Positions 26,746 to 34,999 of a stretch of DNA of 52,658 bases are shown here, one piece after another (the stretch's first letter is position 1; the number at the start of each line of letters is the position of its first letter). The stretch comes from Candidatus Eiseniibacteriota bacterium. Its GTDB lineage: Bacteria; Eisenbacteria; RBG-16-71-46; CAIMUX01. The notes beneath the pieces were generated by a model. The model worked only from the letters and a program-made list of their open reading frames with translations. It did no database searches and was not told the origin of the DNA. Both the position numbers and the translations under genes were made by a program. The stretch spans positions 1 to 52,658 of the forward strand of contig JAKQSZ010000034.1 in NCBI GenBank assembly GCA_029569475.1. The letters are read 5' to 3'.

Positions 26746-27890
26746 GTCTGCGCTTCGAGTTGTCGCCGGGCCCGCCGTCCGGTTCGCGCGGCCTCGGAGC
26801 GCGACGGGGGCGGCTCCATCTCGTCAGAGGGGTGGTGGAGACGCCTGCCTTCATGCCGGTCGGGACCCAGGCCACGGTCAAGACCCTGACCCCCGAAGAG
26901 GTCCGTTCCACCGGGGCGCGGATCATCCTGGCCAACACCTACCACCTCTACCTGCGCCCGGGGCACGAGCGGGTGCGTCGTCTCGGCGGACTCCACCGGT
27001 TCATGGCCTGGGACGGCCCGATCCTGACGGACTCGGGGGGATACCAGGTCTTCAGCCTGGCGCGTCTGAACAAGATCGACGACGCCGGCGTGGCCTTTCA
27101 GTCGCACCTCGACGGCTCGCGTCACTTCTTCACGCCCGAGCTCGCCATCCAGGTGCAGCTCGCGCTTGGCTCGGACATCATGATGCCGCTCGACACCATG
27201 ACCCCCTACCCATCGGAGTACGCGCGCGCCGTCCGAGACCTGGAGCGCACCACGCGCTGGGCCGCGGCCGGCCGGCGCGTCTGGCTGGAAGAGGGGGGAG
27301 GACAGGGGAACCTCTTCGGCATCGTCCAGGGGGGGACCTTCGCTGACCTGCGCCGTGAATCGGCCGAGCAACTCGTAGCGTTGGACCTCCCGGGGTACGC
27401 GGTGGGCGGACTTGCCGTGGGCGAGCCGCTCGAGCTGGGGCTCGAGATCCTGGAGCGTACCCTGCCTCATCTGCCGCCGGAGCGGCCCCGCTACCTGATG
27501 GGGGTGGGGCGTCCCCAGGACATTCTCGAGGCGGTGGCGCGGGGGGTGGATCTATTCGACTGCGTCCTGCCCACCCGCAATGCCCGCAAGGGCTCGGTCT
27601 TCACCTCCCGCGGCAAGCTCGTGGTCAAGAACGCCCGCTACGCCGAGGACCCGCGGCCGCTGGATCCTGACTGCGGCTGCCCGGTCTGCCGGACGTACAG
27701 CCGGGCCTACCTCCGGCACCTCTTTGCGGCCGGTGAGATCCTGGCGATGCGTCTGGCGACGCTGCATTCTCTCCATTACTATGAGGCCCTCATGGAAGAG
27801 ATCCGCCGTTCCATCGAAGCGGGGACCTTCCCACGATTCCGTCAGGACGTCCTGCGGAAACTCGCCGCGGGGAGCGGCGACGAAAGCTGA
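26742..27890 (+). CDS. tgt: tRNA-guanine transglycosylase Tgt
   Basis: 382 aa. Exchanges the wobble guanine of Asp/Asn/His/Tyr tRNAs for preQ1. Seen: DSGGYQVFSL with the substrate-binding Asp, GIVQGG, GGLAVGE, the nucleophile region GVDLFDCVLPTRNARKG, and the zinc site C-x-C-x2-C (CGCPVC) with a His in the ATLHSLHYY stretch. The start overlaps the queA stop. Start choice is firm because the protein begins MSLRFELSP and goes straight into the family fold. Confidence 0.97.
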   Translation: MSLRFELSPGPPSGSRGLGARRGRLHLVRGVVETPAFMPVGTQATVKTLTPEEVRSTGARIILANTYHLYLRPGHERVRRLGGLHRFMAWDGPILTDSGGYQVFSLARLNKIDDAGVAFQSHLDGSRHFFTPELAIQVQLALGSDIMMPLDTMTPYPSEYARAVRDLERTTRWAAAGRRVWLEEGGGQGNLFGIVQGGTFADLRRESAEQLVALDLPGYAVGGLAVGEPLELGLEILERTLPHLPPERPRYLMGVGRPQDILEAVARGVDLFDCVLPTRNARKGSVFTSRGKLVVKNARYAEDPRPLDPDCGCPVCRTYSRAYLRHLFAAGEILAMRLATLHSLHYYEALMEEIRRSIEAGTFPRFRQDVLRKLAAGSGDES

Positions 27891-27934
27891 CGCCGGGGCA
27901 ACCCGGGCGGCGAAGACAAGGGAGGACAGTGCTC

Positions 27935-28264
27935 ATGTTCGATCTGCTGGGGCCGGCCATGGCCATGGCCCAGGACGGTACGGCCGCTCCGGGCGCGGGA
28001 GGGAGGATGGGAGCGCAGCTCTTGATGATCCTCTTGTTCGTCCTGATCTTCTACTTCCTGATCCTCCGTCCGCAGCAGAAGCGTCAGAAGGCCGCCCAGG
28101 CGATGCTCAAGAGCCTCAAGCCGGGCGACCGGGTGCTCACCTCCGGGGGTATCTACGGCCAGATCGTCGGGATCAAGGACGAAGTCGTGGTGGTGAAGAT
28201 CTCCGACGACGTGAAGGTCGAGTTCGCGAAGTCGTCCGTGCAGGGCGTGATCCCCAAGGCCTGA
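27935..28264 (+). CDS. yajC: Sec translocon accessory protein YajC
   Basis: 109 aa. A single membrane helix (residues 30-48, LLMILLFVLIFYFLIL) followed by RPQQKRQK and the YajC core LKPGDRVLTSGGIYGQIVGIKDE. It associates with SecDF in E. coli. I use the ATG at 27935, with GGAGG 9 nt upstream; a GTG at 27929 is too close to that site. It lies 44 bp after tgt, the usual neighbour, but secD and secF do not follow here. Confidence 0.95.
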   Translation: MFDLLGPAMAMAQDGTAAPGAGGRMGAQLLMILLFVLIFYFLILRPQQKRQKAAQAMLKSLKPGDRVLTSGGIYGQIVGIKDEVVVVKISDDVKVEFAKSSVQGVIPKA

Positions 28265-28277
28265 CCGGCGCAAGGCC

Positions 28278-29273
28278 ATGGGGAGTCCCGCAGGAGGTGG
28301 GCCCGCCGGCGCTCCGGCCGCCTCTCGAAGCGGTCTGCGCATCCTCTTCTGCGGGACGCCGGAGTTCGCGTCCACGGTCCTCGATGCGCTTCTGCGTACA
28401 CGCCACCAGGTCGTGGGCGTGCTGGCGCAGCCGAGCCGGCCGCGGGGACGCGGCCTGAAGGTGGACGACCCACCGGCAGTGCGCCGCGCGTGCGAAGCCG
28501 GGCTCCCGGTCTTCCAACCCGCCAGGCCGCACGCGACCGAGGCGTTGGCGTCGTTGCGAGCGTTGGAGCCGGATCTCACGGTCACCGCCGCCTTCGGCCG
28601 GATCCTGCGCCCGTCGCTGCTGCAACTCGCGCCTCGGGGCGCATGGAACGTTCACGCCAGCCTGCTGCCGCGCCACCGCGGCGCCTCCCCGGTGAGCGCC
28701 GCCATCCAGGCAGGCGATGCCTGGACCGGCGTCACGATCTTTCAACTGGATGAGGGGCTGGACACCGGCGACCTGTTGAGCCAGGAGATGATCCCGATCT
28801 TCCCCGGGGAGACGTGCGGCGAGTTGACCTCGAAGCTCGCGACGCTGGGCGGAGATCTCCTGGTCCGCACCCTGAACGCGGAGGCGGGCGCCCCGATCCC
28901 GCGGCGACCGCAGCCGGTCTGGGGCGTGACGCATGCCCCGATCCTCACGAAGGATGCGGGAAGGATCGAATGGGCCCGTCCAGCCGAGCACGTGGAGCGG
29001 CATGTCCGCGCGGTCGACCCGTGGCCTGGGGCCTTTACCTGGATCCAGGGGCAGCGGCTGCGGGTCCACCGGGTGGGTTGCGTCCATCGCCTGCCCGGGG
29101 ACGATGAGCCGGGCGTCCTGCGCGTCGTCGACGGCATTCCGCAGGTGACGTGTCTTCCCGGGGCGGTCGCGTTGCTGGAGGTCCAGGCCGAGGGGCGCAA
29201 ACGCCAGGAGGCGAGAGAATGGCTGCGCGGAAGCCGCCAGGCCGACGGGGCCCGCCTGGGCGACGGACCTTAG
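28278..29273 (+). CDS. fmt: Methionyl-tRNA formyltransferase
   Basis: 331 aa. Formylates initiator Met-tRNA using 10-formyl-tetrahydrofolate. The N-terminal formyl transferase domain begins RILFCGTPEFAS; catalytic motif WNVHASLLPRHRGASPV (Asn, His) and the Asp in DEGLDTGDLL are present. The C-terminal tRNA-binding domain is seen in RPAEHVERHVRAVDPWPGAFT. The first 19 residues are a Gly/Ala/Pro-rich extension, so the real start may be later. No peptide deformylase gene precedes it, although def-fmt is the common arrangement. It overlaps rsmB by 55 nt. Confidence 0.95.
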   Translation: MGSPAGGGPAGAPAASRSGLRILFCGTPEFASTVLDALLRTRHQVVGVLAQPSRPRGRGLKVDDPPAVRRACEAGLPVFQPARPHATEALASLRALEPDLTVTAAFGRILRPSLLQLAPRGAWNVHASLLPRHRGASPVSAAIQAGDAWTGVTIFQLDEGLDTGDLLSQEMIPIFPGETCGELTSKLATLGGDLLVRTLNAEAGAPIPRRPQPVWGVTHAPILTKDAGRIEWARPAEHVERHVRAVDPWPGAFTWIQGQRLRVHRVGCVHRLPGDDEPGVLRVVDGIPQVTCLPGAVALLEVQAEGRKRQEAREWLRGSRQADGARLGDGP

Positions 29274-30736
29274 GTCCGCCAGAGGGGGGAGCGGCGGCCG
29301 GACGGAGTGAAAAGCGAGCGGGGGATCGCGGAAATCGCGGCCGCGCCGGAGACCAGGAGCTTCCGTCCGAGTCCTCCGCGCGGACGGAGGACCCTGTCCG
29401 CGGCGCCGCGGTGCGGCTGCTCATGCGCCTGGAGCACGAAGGGCACCCGATGACGGGCGATCTGGAGGAAGCGGCCTCCCGCTTTTCGGCCCACCAGGAC
29501 CGGCAGTTCCTGCGCAGCCTCTTCCTGGAGACAGTCCGCCACCGGCGACGGCTCGATCACGTGCTCCAGGAGATGCTCGAGCGTCCGCTCGAAGCGATCG
29601 AGCCGCCGGTGCGCAATGTCCTTCGTCTCGGCGCCACCGAGCTCCTGGTGCTGCGCGTGGCGCCGCACGCGGCGGTGGACACGTCGGTGACCCTGGCGCG
29701 CCGCCGCGGCCATCGGGGCACCGCCGCCCTGGTCAACGCGGTCCTGCGTCGCGTGGCGCGCGAGGGACCAGCCGCCTGGAGCCGGATCGACGTGCTTCCC
29801 GACACGGTCGAGGGACTCAGCGTGCGGTACTCCCACCCCGCCTGGTTGGTGGCGCGCTGGCTCGGGCGCTGGGGCCCGCAGCGGACGCGCCGCATGCTCG
29901 CCTGGAACAACTCCCTTCCCGATTACTGGCTCCGGCTCGAGGCCGCGGAGGGACCTCCCGAGGCGACGCCCGGCTGGATCCCGGGCACGGCCCGGGTCGC
30001 CGCGGGATCGCGACCGGCGCTGGAGGCAGGATTCACTTCCGGCCAATGGACCATCCAGGACGGCAGCGCGATCGTGGTGGGGATGCTTCCTCCCGAGGTC
30101 TCCGGGCGCGTGTTGGAGATGGCGGCCGCCCCGGGAACGAAGACGACGCACCTCTACGAGCGGGCCGCCGACGGGACCATGATCCTGGCCCTGGACCGCT
30201 CGTCGTCGCGTCTGCGCAAGCTGGCGGCCGACCTGGCGGGACGGCGCGCCGTGCGGGGCAACGATTCCGGCCCCGCAGGGGGGACCTTGGCGCAGGCCTC
30301 TGACGCGCGGGGCCGCCGGATCCTGCTGGCCGCGGCCGATGGCAGGAACCTGCCCGCCGCCGGTCCCTTCAACCTGGTTCTCCTCGATGCTCCCTGCTCG
30401 AACCTGGGAGTGATCCGCCGCCGGATCGACGTGAAGTGGCGCGCGCGGGAATCGGAGATCGAGCGCCTGGCCGCCTTGCAGCGTGAGCTGTTGGCCTCGG
30501 CCGTGCGCGTGGTCGCCCCGGGGGGGTGGCTGGTCTATAGTGTCTGCACGGTGGAACCGGAGGAGTCGACCCGGCACTATGACGCCTTGATCGCGGAGCA
30601 CCCGGATCTCGTGCCGGCGGAATTCCCGGCGTTCCTGCCGCAGGACGCGCGGCTGCGGCCGGGAGAGATGCTGTTGTTGCCGGGCGAACACGAGACGGAC
30701 GGGACCTATGCGCTGGTCCTGCAACGACGGGGCTGA
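29219..30736 (+). CDS. rsmB: 16S rRNA (cytosine-967) C5-methyltransferase RsmB
   Basis: 505 aa. The NusB-like N-terminal domain (about 70-200) contains AVRLLMRLEHEGHP and RHRRRLDHVLQEML; the SAM-dependent NOL1/NOP2/Sun domain has EMAAAPGTKTTHL as SAM loop, the DAPCSNLGVIRRR motif IV and catalytic Cys in YSVCTVEPEES. The first 65 residues are Arg/Gly-rich and unlike the family. The ATG at 29219 has AGGAGG 7 nt upstream, which argues that translation really starts there, inside the end of fmt. Confidence 0.94.
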   Translation: MAARKPPGRRGPPGRRTLGPPEGGAAAGRSEKRAGDRGNRGRAGDQELPSESSARTEDPVRGAAVRLLMRLEHEGHPMTGDLEEAASRFSAHQDRQFLRSLFLETVRHRRRLDHVLQEMLERPLEAIEPPVRNVLRLGATELLVLRVAPHAAVDTSVTLARRRGHRGTAALVNAVLRRVAREGPAAWSRIDVLPDTVEGLSVRYSHPAWLVARWLGRWGPQRTRRMLAWNNSLPDYWLRLEAAEGPPEATPGWIPGTARVAAGSRPALEAGFTSGQWTIQDGSAIVVGMLPPEVSGRVLEMAAAPGTKTTHLYERAADGTMILALDRSSSRLRKLAADLAGRRAVRGNDSGPAGGTLAQASDARGRRILLAAADGRNLPAAGPFNLVLLDAPCSNLGVIRRRIDVKWRARESEIERLAALQRELLASAVRVVAPGGWLVYSVCTVEPEESTRHYDALIAEHPDLVPAEFPAFLPQDARLRPGEMLLLPGEHETDGTYALVLQRRG

Positions 30737-30739
30737 ACC

Positions 30740-31480
30740 TTGCTCGAGATCCTCAAAAGAGTGCTCCTGGCGCTCGTGGGCGGTGTGGCCGGGATCTTTC
30801 TCTTCGACCTGGTCATCATGCCGCGCGTCGTCCGCCGCGGTGACGAAGTGCGGGTCCCGCGGGTGGCGGGGCTCGACCTGGCCGAGGCCGAGCTCGCGGT
30901 GCGCGAGGCCGGGCTCGAGGCCGCACGGGGCGAGGCGCGGCACAATCCGGGCGTGCCGGCGGGCGCGGTGCTGGAGGTGCTGCCTCCCCCGGGCATGATG
31001 GTGAAGCGGGGAAGGCAGGTGACGTTGACCCCGAGCCTTGGCGCGATCGACCGCCGGGTCCCCGACGTCAGCGGCTCTACTCTGCGGATGGCCCGCCTGA
31101 TGCTGGCCCGGGCCGGCCTCTCCGTCGCCGAGGTCCGTCACGTGGCCACCGACCGTGTGCCACCCGAGCAGATCCTCGCCTCGTTTCCGGAGTCGGGAGC
31201 GCCGGCGCCGGAGTCGGGCGTCCTTGCCCTCCTGGTCAGCCAGCGTCCATCGGCGACGCCCTTCTGGCTTCCCGATCTACAAGGCCGAGATGCGCGCGGC
31301 AGCGCTTCCCTCCTGCGGGCGCACGGCGTGCGCGTGGAGGCCGGTGTCGCCTCCGCCCTGGCCGGCCTGGTGACGGCGCAGGAGCCGGCGCCGGGATCGC
31401 CGGTCTGGCCCGGGGGCCGGGTGATCCTTCACACCTCATCGATTTCAACTCCGGCGCCGCGCCCCGATGGAGCCTGGTGA
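30740..31480 (+). CDS. Membrane-anchored triple-PASTA protein without kinase domain
   Basis: 246 aa. One N-terminal membrane helix (residues 7-28) then three PASTA domains (about 38-102, 103-170, 173-236), each with the VP-x-V/L-x-G-x2-x2-A-A pattern (VRVPRVAGLDLAEAELAVREAG, RVPDVSGSTLRMARLMLARAG, FWLPDLQGRDARGSASLLRAHG). PASTA modules bind muropeptides or uncrosslinked peptidoglycan in known cases. The start is a TTG 3 nt after rsmB. In many bacteria the rsmB-rpe interval holds a PASTA-bearing Ser/Thr kinase (PrkC/PknB); here only the outer sensor part is present. Confidence 0.88.
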   Translation: MLEILKRVLLALVGGVAGIFLFDLVIMPRVVRRGDEVRVPRVAGLDLAEAELAVREAGLEAARGEARHNPGVPAGAVLEVLPPPGMMVKRGRQVTLTPSLGAIDRRVPDVSGSTLRMARLMLARAGLSVAEVRHVATDRVPPEQILASFPESGAPAPESGVLALLVSQRPSATPFWLPDLQGRDARGSASLLRAHGVRVEAGVASALAGLVTAQEPAPGSPVWPGGRVILHTSSISTPAPRPDGAW

Positions 31481-32220
31481 TGGGATCCCCGCGCAAGCCG
31501 TCCCCTTCCCGGTCCCACCTGGAAAGGCTCGGCCACGTCCGCCGGGTCCTTCCCTCCATCCTCTCCGCTGACTTCGCGCGCCTCGCGGAGGGAGTCTCTC
31601 CTCTCGTGGAAGCCGGCGCGGAAGTTCTTCACCTGGACGTGATGGACGGCCACTTCGTGCCCAACATCACCTTCGGTCCTCCGCTCGTGGCTTCGGTGCG
31701 GCGTTGCACCACCGCCTTTCTCGATACGCACCTGATGATCACCGAGCCGCTCCGCTATCTCGAACCGTTCGCGCGCGCGGGCGCCGATCTGCTGACCGTG
31801 CACGGCGAGACCGGCGAAGATCCGCGAGCCCTCGCGGAGGAGGCCGCGCGTGCGGGCGTGGGGCTGGGCGTGGCGATTCGCCCCTCGACACCGCTGGCCG
31901 AGCCGGTTGCTCGCTGGGCTCCTTGGGTGGACCTGATCCTGGTGATGAGCGTCGAACCGGGATTCGGAGGGCAGGGCTTTCTCCCGGATTCCCTGCAGCG
32001 CCTGCGGGAGACCGCCGCCATCTGCCGGCGGCTGGATGTGAACCCGATCCTCGAGGTGGACGGCGGCATCAACGAGTCCACCGCGGCGGCAGCGGCGGAG
32101 GCGGGGGCACACTGGCTGGTGGCAGGCAACGCTGTCTTCCGCGCGCCCCATCCCGTCGAAGCGTGGCGCGCTTTGACGGCTCTCTCACTGGCCGCGGAGG
32201 ACCCACCCCAGCGTCCCTGA
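31480..32220 (+). CDS. rpe: Ribulose-phosphate 3-epimerase
   Basis: 246 aa. Interconverts ribulose 5-phosphate and xylulose 5-phosphate. TIM-barrel motifs: LPSILSADFARL, HLDVMDGHFVPNITFGP (metal-binding His/Asp/His), DTHLMITEP, MSVEPGFGGQGF and EVDGGINEST. The ATG overlaps the PASTA gene's stop (TGATG); a GTG at 31477 is an alternative. The first 23 residues precede the family sequence. Confidence 0.97.
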   Translation: MGSPRKPSPSRSHLERLGHVRRVLPSILSADFARLAEGVSPLVEAGAEVLHLDVMDGHFVPNITFGPPLVASVRRCTTAFLDTHLMITEPLRYLEPFARAGADLLTVHGETGEDPRALAEEAARAGVGLGVAIRPSTPLAEPVARWAPWVDLILVMSVEPGFGGQGFLPDSLQRLRETAAICRRLDVNPILEVDGGINESTAAAAAEAGAHWLVAGNAVFRAPHPVEAWRALTALSLAAEDPPQRP

Positions 32221-32529
32221 TCCGGCCAGGGAGTCGCGGTTGACCGGTAGATCACGCTGGCGCCGCATTTCGGGGGCTGCCCGTCATGCCTCCGCGGCCG
32301 CACCGCCATGGGCGGCACTGATCTTGATCCCACACTTACTCTGTGGAGATCCATGATCGCGCTTCCCCGGGCGGGTGAGCCCGGGGATCGTGGTGTGGCG
32401 GGTGATGGTGGTTCGGTTGGCCCATCGTGGTGTGGTCGGGCCATCGTAATGTGGTTAGTCGATCTTGGTGTGGCCGGGAACTTCGACGCTTTCGCCACGC
32501 CGGCTGAATGCAACACGGGGGCGCCAAAG
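32221..32529. other. Intergenic region between rpe and glgE
   Basis: 309 bp. Its right third is a set of five imperfect 19-bp repeats described separately. An open frame in phase with glgE starts at 32308, but the translation is not GlgE-like. Confidence 0.5.
32387..32480. repeat. Five imperfect 19-bp tandem repeats upstream of glgE
   Basis: Copies begin at 32387, 32405, 32424, 32443 and 32462, each built on ATCGTGGTGTGG followed by a GC-rich heptamer. Spacings are 18, 19, 19 and 19 bp. The array ends 50 bp before the glgE start. Operator repeats or a drifting minisatellite are both possible. Confidence 0.7.
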
Positions 32530-34743
32530 ATGGGATTCATGGATCACAGCGGCTCGGGAGCGAGTGGGGGCGAGCGGCCCGGTTCCACAGCCGAAACGGG
32601 TGCCCAGTCGCGTGACGAGGTGGGCAACAAGGCGATGGGTAGGGCGGGAGACCGACACGGAGAGCCTTCCGCTGGCGAGGGTGTCTCCGCCGGAGGCCAT
32701 GTTCTCTCGGGATCCGAGCACGGGTCGCCACAGGGGACGGCATCCGGGGGCGCCGACCAGGCGGAGGCGCCGTCCCGTGTCGTCATCGAGGTGATCCGTC
32801 CTTCCATCGAGCAGGGACGCTACGCCATCAAGCGCATCGTCGGAGACGTGGTGCGGGTCTCGGCGCGCATCCATGCCGATGGCCACGATCTCATCGGCGC
32901 CGCACTGCGGGTGACGGATCCGGGGGAGGCCGATACCCGGACGATCTCCCTGAAGTCGGCCGGCAACGACCAGTACACAGGATCCTTCATCGTCAACTCC
33001 GTTGGGCGCCACGCCTATGAGGTCGAAGCCTGGATCGACGTCTTCCTTACCTGGAAGGCTGAGGTTCGCCGTAAGGCCGAAGCCGGTCTGGGCGTCCCGC
33101 TGGAACTCCGCGCCGGCGCGGCGATGGTGCGGCGGGTTGCGGCCAGGGCCGAGTCGGGGATCGCGCCGGCGCTTCTGGACTGGGCGCAGGCGCTGGAGGA
33201 TGCGGCCTCCGCTTCGCCCGACGGCGTGTTGCTTGTGCTCGATGACGCCCGCTCTTCCCTGATGCCGGCCTCGCCTCTCCTGCGAACCTCCGTGACCACC
33301 TCTCATCGCCAGCCGGTAGTGGTGGACCGACCGAAAGCCGGCTTCAGCTCGTGGTACGAGCTCTTTCCCCGTTCCTTCGGTCGCGCCGAAGGTGAGCATG
33401 GGACGTTCGCCGATGTTGAGCGGGTCCTCCCCTATATCGCCGGGATGGGCTTCGACGTGCTCTATCTCCCGCCGATCCACCCGATCGGTCGATCGCATCG
33501 CAAGGGGCCCAACAATGCCGAGTCCGCCGCGGTCGACGACGTCGGAAGCCCCTGGGCGATCGGCGCCGAGGAGGGAGGGCACACCGCCATTCACCCGCAG
33601 CTCGGCACCCTGGATGACTTTCATCGCCTTCTCGAACGCGCGCGCGAGGCTGGGCTGGAGATGGCGCTCGACCTGGCGTTTCAGTGTTCGCCCGATCATC
33701 CCTGGGTGGCGCAACACCCGGAGTGGTTCCGCCGGCGGATCGACGGGTCGGTGCAGTACGCGGAGAACCCGCCCAAGAAGTACCAGGACATCTACCCGCT
33801 CGACTTCACCAACCCTGACTGGCAGGGGCTCTGGGAAGAACTGGAGCGGGTCGTGCTCTTCTGGATCGAGCAGGGCGTGCGCATCTTCCGGGTGGACAAC
33901 CCGCACACCAAGCCCTATCCGTTCTGGGAGTGGCTGATCTCACGGGTGAAGCGTTCGCATCCCGAGGTGGTCTTTCTGTCCGAGGCCTTCACCCGGCCGA
34001 GCGTCATGGCGCAGCTCGCGCGGCTGGGGTTCAGCCAGTCGTACACCTACTTCACCTGGCGTAACACGGCGGCCGAGCTGCGGAACTACTTCACCGAGCT
34101 GACGACCTCAGAGCTGCGAGAGTACTTCCGGCCGAACCTCTGGCCGAACACGCCGGACATCCTGCCCCTCTACCTGCAGGCGGGCGGACGGCCGGCGTTC
34201 CTGATCCGGCTCTTTCTGGCCGGCACCCTCGGCGCGAACTACGGCATCTACGGCCCGGCCTTCGAACACGCGGTGGCCGAGCCGATCCGCCCCGGGGCCG
34301 AGGAGTACCGGGACTCGGAGAAGTACGAGCTGAAGCGGTGGAACCTGGAGCGCCCTGACAGCCTCGTCCCGTGGGTCGCGCGGCTCAACGCCATCCGGCG
34401 GGAGAATCCCGCGCTGCAGCAGGACCATCGACTGCGCTTCCTGAACGTTTCCCACGATCAGGCGGTGGCCTTCGTCAAGACCTCGGCCGACGGCCAGAAC
34501 CATGTCGTGGTCGTCGCCGGACTCGATCCGTCGCGCGGCCGCTCCGTCATGGTCGACCTGGATCCGGAGTGGGTTGGCCTGGAGCGCTCCCAGGCGTTCG
34601 GGGCCACGGATCTCCTCGGCGGCGGAGAACAGATCTGGTCCGGGCGGCGCCACCTGGTCGACCTGCCGGCCGAGCCGGCGCCGGTGAGGATCTTCCGTGT
34701 GCAAGGACGGCCGCGGACGGAAAGGGACTTTGACTATTATTGA
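32530..34743 (+). CDS. glgE: Maltose-1-phosphate maltosyltransferase GlgE
   Basis: 737 aa from this start. Extends alpha-1,4-glucan using alpha-maltose 1-phosphate. The GH13 core contains FSSWYELFPRS, the family-specific HPIGRSHRKGPNN, LDLAFQCSPDHPW, nucleophile Asp456 in FRVDNPHTKP and acid/base Glu485 in FLSEAFTRP. Their 29-residue spacing equals that of Asp394/Glu423 in the Streptomyces enzyme. Family sequence begins at VVIEVIRPSIEQGRYAIKR, about residue 84; the preceding part is Ser/Gly/Glu-rich. Start uncertain (ATG 32530 or 32539, none with a good ribosome binding site). It pairs with the TreS-maltokinase gene downstream, which makes its substrate. Confidence 0.95.
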   Translation: MGFMDHSGSGASGGERPGSTAETGAQSRDEVGNKAMGRAGDRHGEPSAGEGVSAGGHVLSGSEHGSPQGTASGGADQAEAPSRVVIEVIRPSIEQGRYAIKRIVGDVVRVSARIHADGHDLIGAALRVTDPGEADTRTISLKSAGNDQYTGSFIVNSVGRHAYEVEAWIDVFLTWKAEVRRKAEAGLGVPLELRAGAAMVRRVAARAESGIAPALLDWAQALEDAASASPDGVLLVLDDARSSLMPASPLLRTSVTTSHRQPVVVDRPKAGFSSWYELFPRSFGRAEGEHGTFADVERVLPYIAGMGFDVLYLPPIHPIGRSHRKGPNNAESAAVDDVGSPWAIGAEEGGHTAIHPQLGTLDDFHRLLERAREAGLEMALDLAFQCSPDHPWVAQHPEWFRRRIDGSVQYAENPPKKYQDIYPLDFTNPDWQGLWEELERVVLFWIEQGVRIFRVDNPHTKPYPFWEWLISRVKRSHPEVVFLSEAFTRPSVMAQLARLGFSQSYTYFTWRNTAAELRNYFTELTTSELREYFRPNLWPNTPDILPLYLQAGGRPAFLIRLFLAGTLGANYGIYGPAFEHAVAEPIRPGAEEYRDSEKYELKRWNLERPDSLVPWVARLNAIRRENPALQQDHRLRFLNVSHDQAVAFVKTSADGQNHVVVVAGLDPSRGRSVMVDLDPEWVGLERSQAFGATDLLGGGEQIWSGRRHLVDLPAEPAPVRIFRVQGRPRTERDFDYY

Positions 34744-34999
34744 TTGGCCTTCCATGGATGGCCTTCATCAAGCGCGGCGCCACGAGACGCGGACGGCCGT
34801 GCCGACCATGCCGTGGGAAGGCAGCGGCCCACCCGGGCACGCTCGATGCAGCGTGTCGATGAGGCGGGGCCGGCGAAACGCGGTGAATGCAGGCACATCG
34901 TTGACGATGGCGCCAGGGGGCGCGGCGTCGCAGCAGGGCACGAGAGATCCCATAGACTCCATCTAGCCAGGGAACGGGACATCCACGGAGGCGCGATCG

